This document shows, one piece after another, positions 31,627-34,616 of a DNA stretch of 34,616 bases. The notes beneath the pieces were generated by a model. That model searched no databases and was not told the DNA's origin. It was given only the letters and a program-made list of their open reading frames with translations. The position numbers and the translations under genes are program-made. Every line of letters begins with the position of its first letter. Position 1 is the stretch's first letter. Origin of the DNA: Geoglobus sp. (lineage in GTDB: Archaea; Halobacteriota; Archaeoglobi; Archaeoglobales; Archaeoglobaceae); the NCBI GenBank assembly GCA_015522195.1, contig WAMS01000099.1:1-34616 (forward strand), written 5' to 3'.

Positions 31627-32151
31627 ATGAAAGTCATGGTGGGAACCAAAAATCCGGTAAAGGTTATGGGTGTCAGGAGAGCATTCAGCAGGTACTTTGA
31701 TGACGTTGAGGTTCTTTCAAAAGATGTTGCATCTGGAGTGGGTGAGCAGCCTTTCAATCAGCAAACAGTTACTGGAGCAGTAAACAGAGCAAAAAATGCT
31801 TACTCTGAAGACTGCAGCTTCTCTGTCGGGATCGAAGCCGGTCTTTTTTCATGCTCCAGTACCATCACAGGTTACATTGATTTTCAGGTGGCATGTATAT
31901 TTGATGGAAAAAGATACACCATAGGTTTTGGTCCGGGATTTGAATACCCCCCTGCTGTTGTAGCTCTGGTGCTGGAAGGCAGAGCTGTTGGGAGTGTCAT
32001 GGAAGAACTCACCGGAATGAAGGAGCTTGGAAGGAAAAAAGGGGCAATCGGATACCTTTCAAAAGATGTGATAAAAAGGGAAGATCTGACCGAAATTGCA
32101 GTGACGATGGCCTTAATTCCCTGGATAAACAGAGACATTTACGGATTATGA
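31627..32151 (+). CDS. Inosine/xanthosine triphosphatase (YjjX/NTPase family)
   Basis: This 174-residue enzyme opens KVMVGTKNPVKVMGVRRAF, with the conserved SGVGEQPFNQQTVTGAVNRAKNA near residues 36-58 and the substrate region FSVGIEAGLF near 64-73. GFGPGFEYPPAVV near 98-110 and GRKKGAIGYLSKDVIKREDL near 135-155 follow. The family hydrolyses ITP and XTP, keeping deaminated purines out of nucleic acids. It begins 40 bases after polB, and its stop overlaps the next start (ATGA), so it may be in the polB operon. A weak AT-rich stretch is the only promoter-like signal in the gap. The length fits the family. Confidence 0.9.
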   Translation: MKVMVGTKNPVKVMGVRRAFSRYFDDVEVLSKDVASGVGEQPFNQQTVTGAVNRAKNAYSEDCSFSVGIEAGLFSCSSTITGYIDFQVACIFDGKRYTIGFGPGFEYPPAVVALVLEGRAVGSVMEELTGMKELGRKKGAIGYLSKDVIKREDLTEIAVTMALIPWINRDIYGL

Positions 32152-32993
32152 GGGTCATAACAGAGTTTGATCCCTGGAAATCAAGAATCTGTACATGTCC
32201 CAGGAAATACTCCTTCAACCCATACACAGGATGTGCCCATCACTGCATTTACTGTTACTCCACATACATTCCCGATTTTTACAGGCTTAGACAGAAAAAG
32301 ATGCTCCTACCAAGACTTGAAAGGGATCTGAGAACTCTTCCAGAAAATGCTCTGATTTCAATGTCCAACAGCAGTGATCCATATCCTCCAGTTGAAAAGG
32401 AGCTTGAACTGACAAGAAAAGCAGTTGAAATGATCTCTGAAAGGAACCTGAGACTTCTTGTGGTGACGAAGAGCGATACTGTTGTCAGAGATGCTGATAT
32501 TCTTGAGAGAATGAGATCCGCAGTTTCAGTTACCATAACCACTCTCAGCAGCGAAACAGCCTCAGTCCTTGAACCAGATGCACCTGCCCCATACAAAAGG
32601 ATTAGGGCTCTCAGGAAAATAAAAAACAGTGGAATTCCTGCGATTTTGAGACTCGATCCTGTAATTCCATCGATCAATGATCATGAGATTGAAAAGCTAC
32701 TTGAAAAAGCCAGTTTCGTTGACCATGTGGTCTCTTCCACCCTGAAGCTCAGAGGTGACTCTTACAGAAGAATGATCGCTGCCTTCCCTGAACTTAAAGA
32801 GAAGCTGAGAGAGATGTATTTCAGAGAGGGAGAGAAACTGGGAAATAGCTGGTACATGAAAAAAGAGATCAGAAAGAAAATCCTGCAAAGAGTTGCAGAA
32901 AAGTGCGAAGAGCTTGAAATTAGCTATGGATTTTGCAGAGAAGGACTGTTCTTTAAATCCAGGAGCTGTGATGGATCTCATCTGATTCAGTAG
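32148..32993 (+). CDS. Radical SAM protein of the spore photoproduct lyase-like (SplB/Rv2578c) group
   Basis: This 281-residue protein has the radical SAM cluster motif C29-x3-C33-x2-C36 in NPYTGCAHHCIYCYSTYIP. SMSNSSDPYPPVEKELELTRKAV near residues 71-93, VVTKSDTVVRDADIL, and VSVTITTLSSETASVLEPDAPAPYKRI follow. This order is typical of SPL-like radical SAM proteins. Additional cysteines at 15 and 17 (ICTCP) lie before it, and C265 near the end. Canonical SPL repairs thymine dimers, but many archaeal members of this group have no known substrate. Its coupling to the ITPase (ATGA overlap) and nearness to polB fit nucleic-acid maintenance, which is inference. It ends at 32993 with no partner downstream. 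Confidence 0.87.
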   Translation: MRVITEFDPWKSRICTCPRKYSFNPYTGCAHHCIYCYSTYIPDFYRLRQKKMLLPRLERDLRTLPENALISMSNSSDPYPPVEKELELTRKAVEMISERNLRLLVVTKSDTVVRDADILERMRSAVSVTITTLSSETASVLEPDAPAPYKRIRALRKIKNSGIPAILRLDPVIPSINDHEIEKLLEKASFVDHVVSSTLKLRGDSYRRMIAAFPELKEKLREMYFREGEKLGNSWYMKKEIRKKILQRVAEKCEELEISYGFCREGLFFKSRSCDGSHLIQ

Positions 32994-33062
32994 CTCCTCA
33001 ATTAGGCACTGGAAAAGCCCGGTGAATTGGCATTCAGGCATGTCAAGGCTGTTAATGAGCGT

Positions 33063-33485
33063 TCACAGCACAATCATGACAGTGACTGTGATGTACGATG
33101 CACCATTGAGGATTGCGGATATGATGAGACATTGAATGAAGCTCACATTGAGGGTTATTCTGTATACAGCCGCCTCAATAAGAGCTGACAGCACATAACC
33201 TGCTGCAATCCATACATGAATTTCTGCATTGTATGGACCCGGGACGATAATTCCTGCTGTTGAACTCAAAACATTTGCGAGTACAACAGCTGCAATTCCC
33301 TTCAAAAAAGAAACATTTAGTCTGACAGTTTTCTGGATCAAAAAGAATGCTGCAATCTCAACAGAGATTATCAGGGGAATGTATGGAACGAATAGAAACG
33401 TTAGCGGAAACAGAACATCTCCCTTAGCTCTGGAAATCAGGAAAATGGTTGAAAGTAAACAGAGCACTCCTTTCCCGATACCCAT
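33063..33485 (-). CDS. Small integral membrane protein, function unknown
   Basis: This 140-residue protein is not recognised. It has about four hydrophobic helices, at roughly residues 5-20, 24-50, 60-82 and 88-106, plus a C-terminal one at 115-138. Few charged residues occur; the loop around residue 80 carries PGPYNAEIHVW. The Gly-Asp after the first helix (SRAKGDVLF) might follow a signal anchor. A TATA-like stretch lies about 30 bases upstream of ATG 33485 on the minus strand. It stands alone, between the radical SAM gene (convergent, 69-base gap) and the beta-oxidation genes. Confidence 0.6.
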   Translation of the reverse strand: MGIGKGVLCLLSTIFLISRAKGDVLFPLTFLFVPYIPLIISVEIAAFFLIQKTVRLNVSFLKGIAAVVLANVLSSTAGIIVPGPYNAEIHVWIAAGYVLSALIEAAVYRITLNVSFIQCLIISAILNGASYITVTVMIVL

Positions 33486-33547
33486 GCCAGTTTTTAAGCA
33501 TGAAATAATTCATAAAACTTTCATGCTGAAGTGACACAAGATGATGT

Positions 33548-34405
33548 TTATTTGTACCCGTAAAACCCCCTTCCGGTTTTCCTTCCAAGCAGCCCAGCAC
33601 TAACCATCTGCTTCAGCAGGGGACAGGGTCTGTACTTGTCGCCAAGCTCTTTATGCAGTGTTTCGATTGCTGCCAAGCAAATATCAAGGCCAATCAAATC
33701 AGCAAGCTCTAAGGGGCCCATTGGAACGTTTGTGAAAAGTCTCATTCCCCTGTCTATTTCTTCCTTCGTGGCTATGCCTTCGTAAAGCACCCAAATTCCT
33801 TCATTGATCCAGGGCATGAGTATTCTGTTTGAAATAAATCCGGGAGAATCCCTGCAAACCACCGGCTCCTTTTCAAGTTTCTTTGTAAACTCAACAGCAA
33901 AGTCCAGGGTCTCATCGCTTGTCAGCAGACCCCTCACCACCTCAACACCTTTCATCAAAGGTACGGGATTCATGAAATGGATTCCTACAAAATTTTCGGG
34001 CTTTCTTGTTACGGATGCCATGTCTGTTATGCTGAGCGTGGAGGTATTGGATGCAAAAACGGCATCCCGTCTCCTCACAATCTCATCAAGCTGCCTGAAA
34101 GTTTCCTTTTTTGTAACCATGTCCTCTATTATTGCTTCAATAATAACATCTGCATCTGCAAGATCCTCGAGCTTTGTTGTGGGTTTTATTCTGCTGGTAA
34201 TGTCATCAACGTCCTCTTTCAGTTTTCCCTTAGCTGCAAACCTCTCAAGACTTTTTCTTATACTGCTAAGTCCCCTGTTAAGAAATTCGTACTCTATATC
34301 TCTCAGAACAACTTCAAATCCTGCCATCGAACATACCTGGGCTATTCCAGAGCCCATCGTTCCTGCACCAAGAACGCCAACAACCCTAACATCCTCAACC
34401 TTCAT
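33548..34405 (-). CDS. 3-hydroxyacyl-CoA (3-hydroxybutyryl-CoA) dehydrogenase
   Basis: This 285-residue single-function enzyme has the NAD-binding [22 protein letters not shown] near residues 8-29, [14 protein letters not shown] near 90, [13 protein letters not shown] near 119, and the catalytic [17 protein letters not shown] near 142-158. [17 protein letters not shown] follows, with the Asn and Arg of the family, then [15 protein letters not shown] near 230. The length matches Hbd/PaaH-type proteins without a hydratase domain. It oxidises 3-hydroxyacyl-CoA with NAD in beta-oxidation or works in reverse. It begins nine bases after the acyl-CoA dehydrogenase stop with GAGGTGG as ribosome-binding site, so they share a transcript. 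The C terminus [15 protein letters not shown] is complete. Confidence 0.93.
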   Translation of the reverse strand: MKVEDVRVVGVLGAGTMGSGIAQVCSMAGFEVVLRDIEYEFLNRGLSSIRKSLERFAAKGKLKEDVDDITSRIKPTTKLEDLADADVIIEAIIEDMVTKKETFRQLDEIVRRRDAVFASNTSTLSITDMASVTRKPENFVGIHFMNPVPLMKGVEVVRGLLTSDETLDFAVEFTKKLEKEPVVCRDSPGFISNRILMPWINEGIWVLYEGIATKEEIDRGMRLFTNVPMGPLELADLIGLDICLAAIETLHKELGDKYRPCPLLKQMVSAGLLGRKTGRGFYGYK

Positions 34406-34414
34406 TCTTCCACC

Positions 34415-34616
34415 TCAAATCCTAATTTTTCCGGTTATCCTGCGGGATATTACAATTTTCTGTGCTTCACTTGTCCCCTCATAGATCGTTCCAACCCTTG
34501 CATCCCTGTAATATCGCTCGACATCATACTCCTTACTGAATCCGTATCCACCAAATATCTGTACTGCTTCGTATGTAACCTTTACTGCTGTTTCAGTTGC
34601 GAAAAGTTTTGCCGCA
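34415..34616 (-). CDS. Acyl-CoA dehydrogenase, C-terminal part (partial)
   Basis: The last 67 codons are visible, continuing beyond the window's right edge, with stop TGA at 34415-34417. The frame reads [20 protein letters not shown], then [18 protein letters not shown], then [20 protein letters not shown]. The QIFGGYGF and IYEGTSE blocks are hallmarks of the flavin-dependent acyl-CoA dehydrogenase C-terminal domain, the Glu of YEGT being the usual catalytic base in many members. The enzyme introduces the 2,3 double bond in fatty acyl-CoA and feeds electrons to ETF. It is upstream of the 3-hydroxyacyl-CoA dehydrogenase in one operon, giving two steps of beta-oxidation. Chain-length choice cannot be judged from this fragment. 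Confidence 0.93.
   Translation of the reverse strand, partial: AAKLFATETAVKVTYEAVQIFGGYGFSKEYDVERYYRDARVGTIYEGTSEAQKIVISRRITGKIRI

Noticed and set aside
1-34616. CRISPR arrays, insertion sequences, integrases, phage genes or toxin-antitoxin pairs
   Set aside because: No regularly spaced repeats, transposase-like frames or long terminal inverted repeats were seen; the small winged-helix genes have no toxin partner.

Overview
The window looks like chromosomal DNA of a hyperthermophilic euryarchaeon, most likely of the Archaeoglobaceae (Archaeoglobus, Ferroglobus or Geoglobus type). This is inferred from gene content: archaeal family B DNA polymerase with a C-terminal PCNA motif, CetZ-type tubulin, archaeal CobT, DUF211, DUF763 and DUF2240 proteins, a futalosine-type menaquinone enzyme, a CooS-like protein, and archaeal SRP RNA. 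Arginine codons are largely AGA/AGG. The DNA is AT-rich with TATA boxes, and many start codons lie about 28-32 bases after the first base of a TATA-like octamer, so many mRNAs are probably leaderless. The species cannot be fixed from the sequence alone.

Layout. 1-2064: end of a secretion/pilus ATPase and its TadC/FlaJ-like membrane partner. 2044-2841: EamA transporter (minus). 2901-3209: SRP (7S) RNA on the minus strand, a very GC-rich island. 3253-3898: a small winged-helix regulator and a broken gene remnant. 3980-5825: polyprenyl diphosphate synthase, PHP-domain phosphoesterase, DUF211. 5890-8234: two-subunit 2-oxoacid:ferredoxin oxidoreductase. 8360-9529: CetZ. 9521-10921: NAD(P)HX repair enzyme. 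11020-11442: rubrerythrin-like diiron protein with a palindrome over its promoter. 11480-13576: DUF763, a metallophosphoesterase and DUF2240. 13641-14336: PyrK-like flavoprotein. 14339-15151: MqnD-like enzyme. 15192-17585: unknown protein, a candidate small RNA, an asparagine-synthetase-like protein without glutaminase nucleophile, and a Cys-cluster protein. 17548-19452: a CooS homologue with altered metal-site residues. 19516-20369: membrane protein and small winged-helix protein.

20701-26101 is a tightly packed methylmalonyl-CoA operon: B12-binding mutase subunit, epimerase, carboxyltransferase, a 43-residue peptide, a biotin carrier with two biotinyl domains, the large mutase subunit, and a DUF445 membrane protein. 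Together they interconvert propionyl-CoA and succinyl-CoA. The biotin carboxylase and the MeaB chaperone are not in the window. The B12 lower-ligand gene cobT (28081-29109) lies 2 kb beyond. 26036-28036 holds a methyltransferase and a divergent pair, CDP-alcohol phosphatidyltransferase and nucleotidyltransferase, that may make a polar headgroup or a compatible solute. 29235-32993 is a genome-maintenance run: PolB, ITP/XTP phosphatase and an SPL-like radical SAM protein. The right end has an unknown membrane protein and a beta-oxidation pair, 3-hydroxyacyl-CoA dehydrogenase and the end of an acyl-CoA dehydrogenase.

The points most worth a second look are the CooS homologue whose expected CCTG motif reads IETG, the micro-protein plus double-biotinyl carrier in the carboxylase operon, and the GC-rich hairpin at 15939-16003 with its own promoter-like and T-run signals. 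No CRISPR array, insertion sequence or tRNA was seen.
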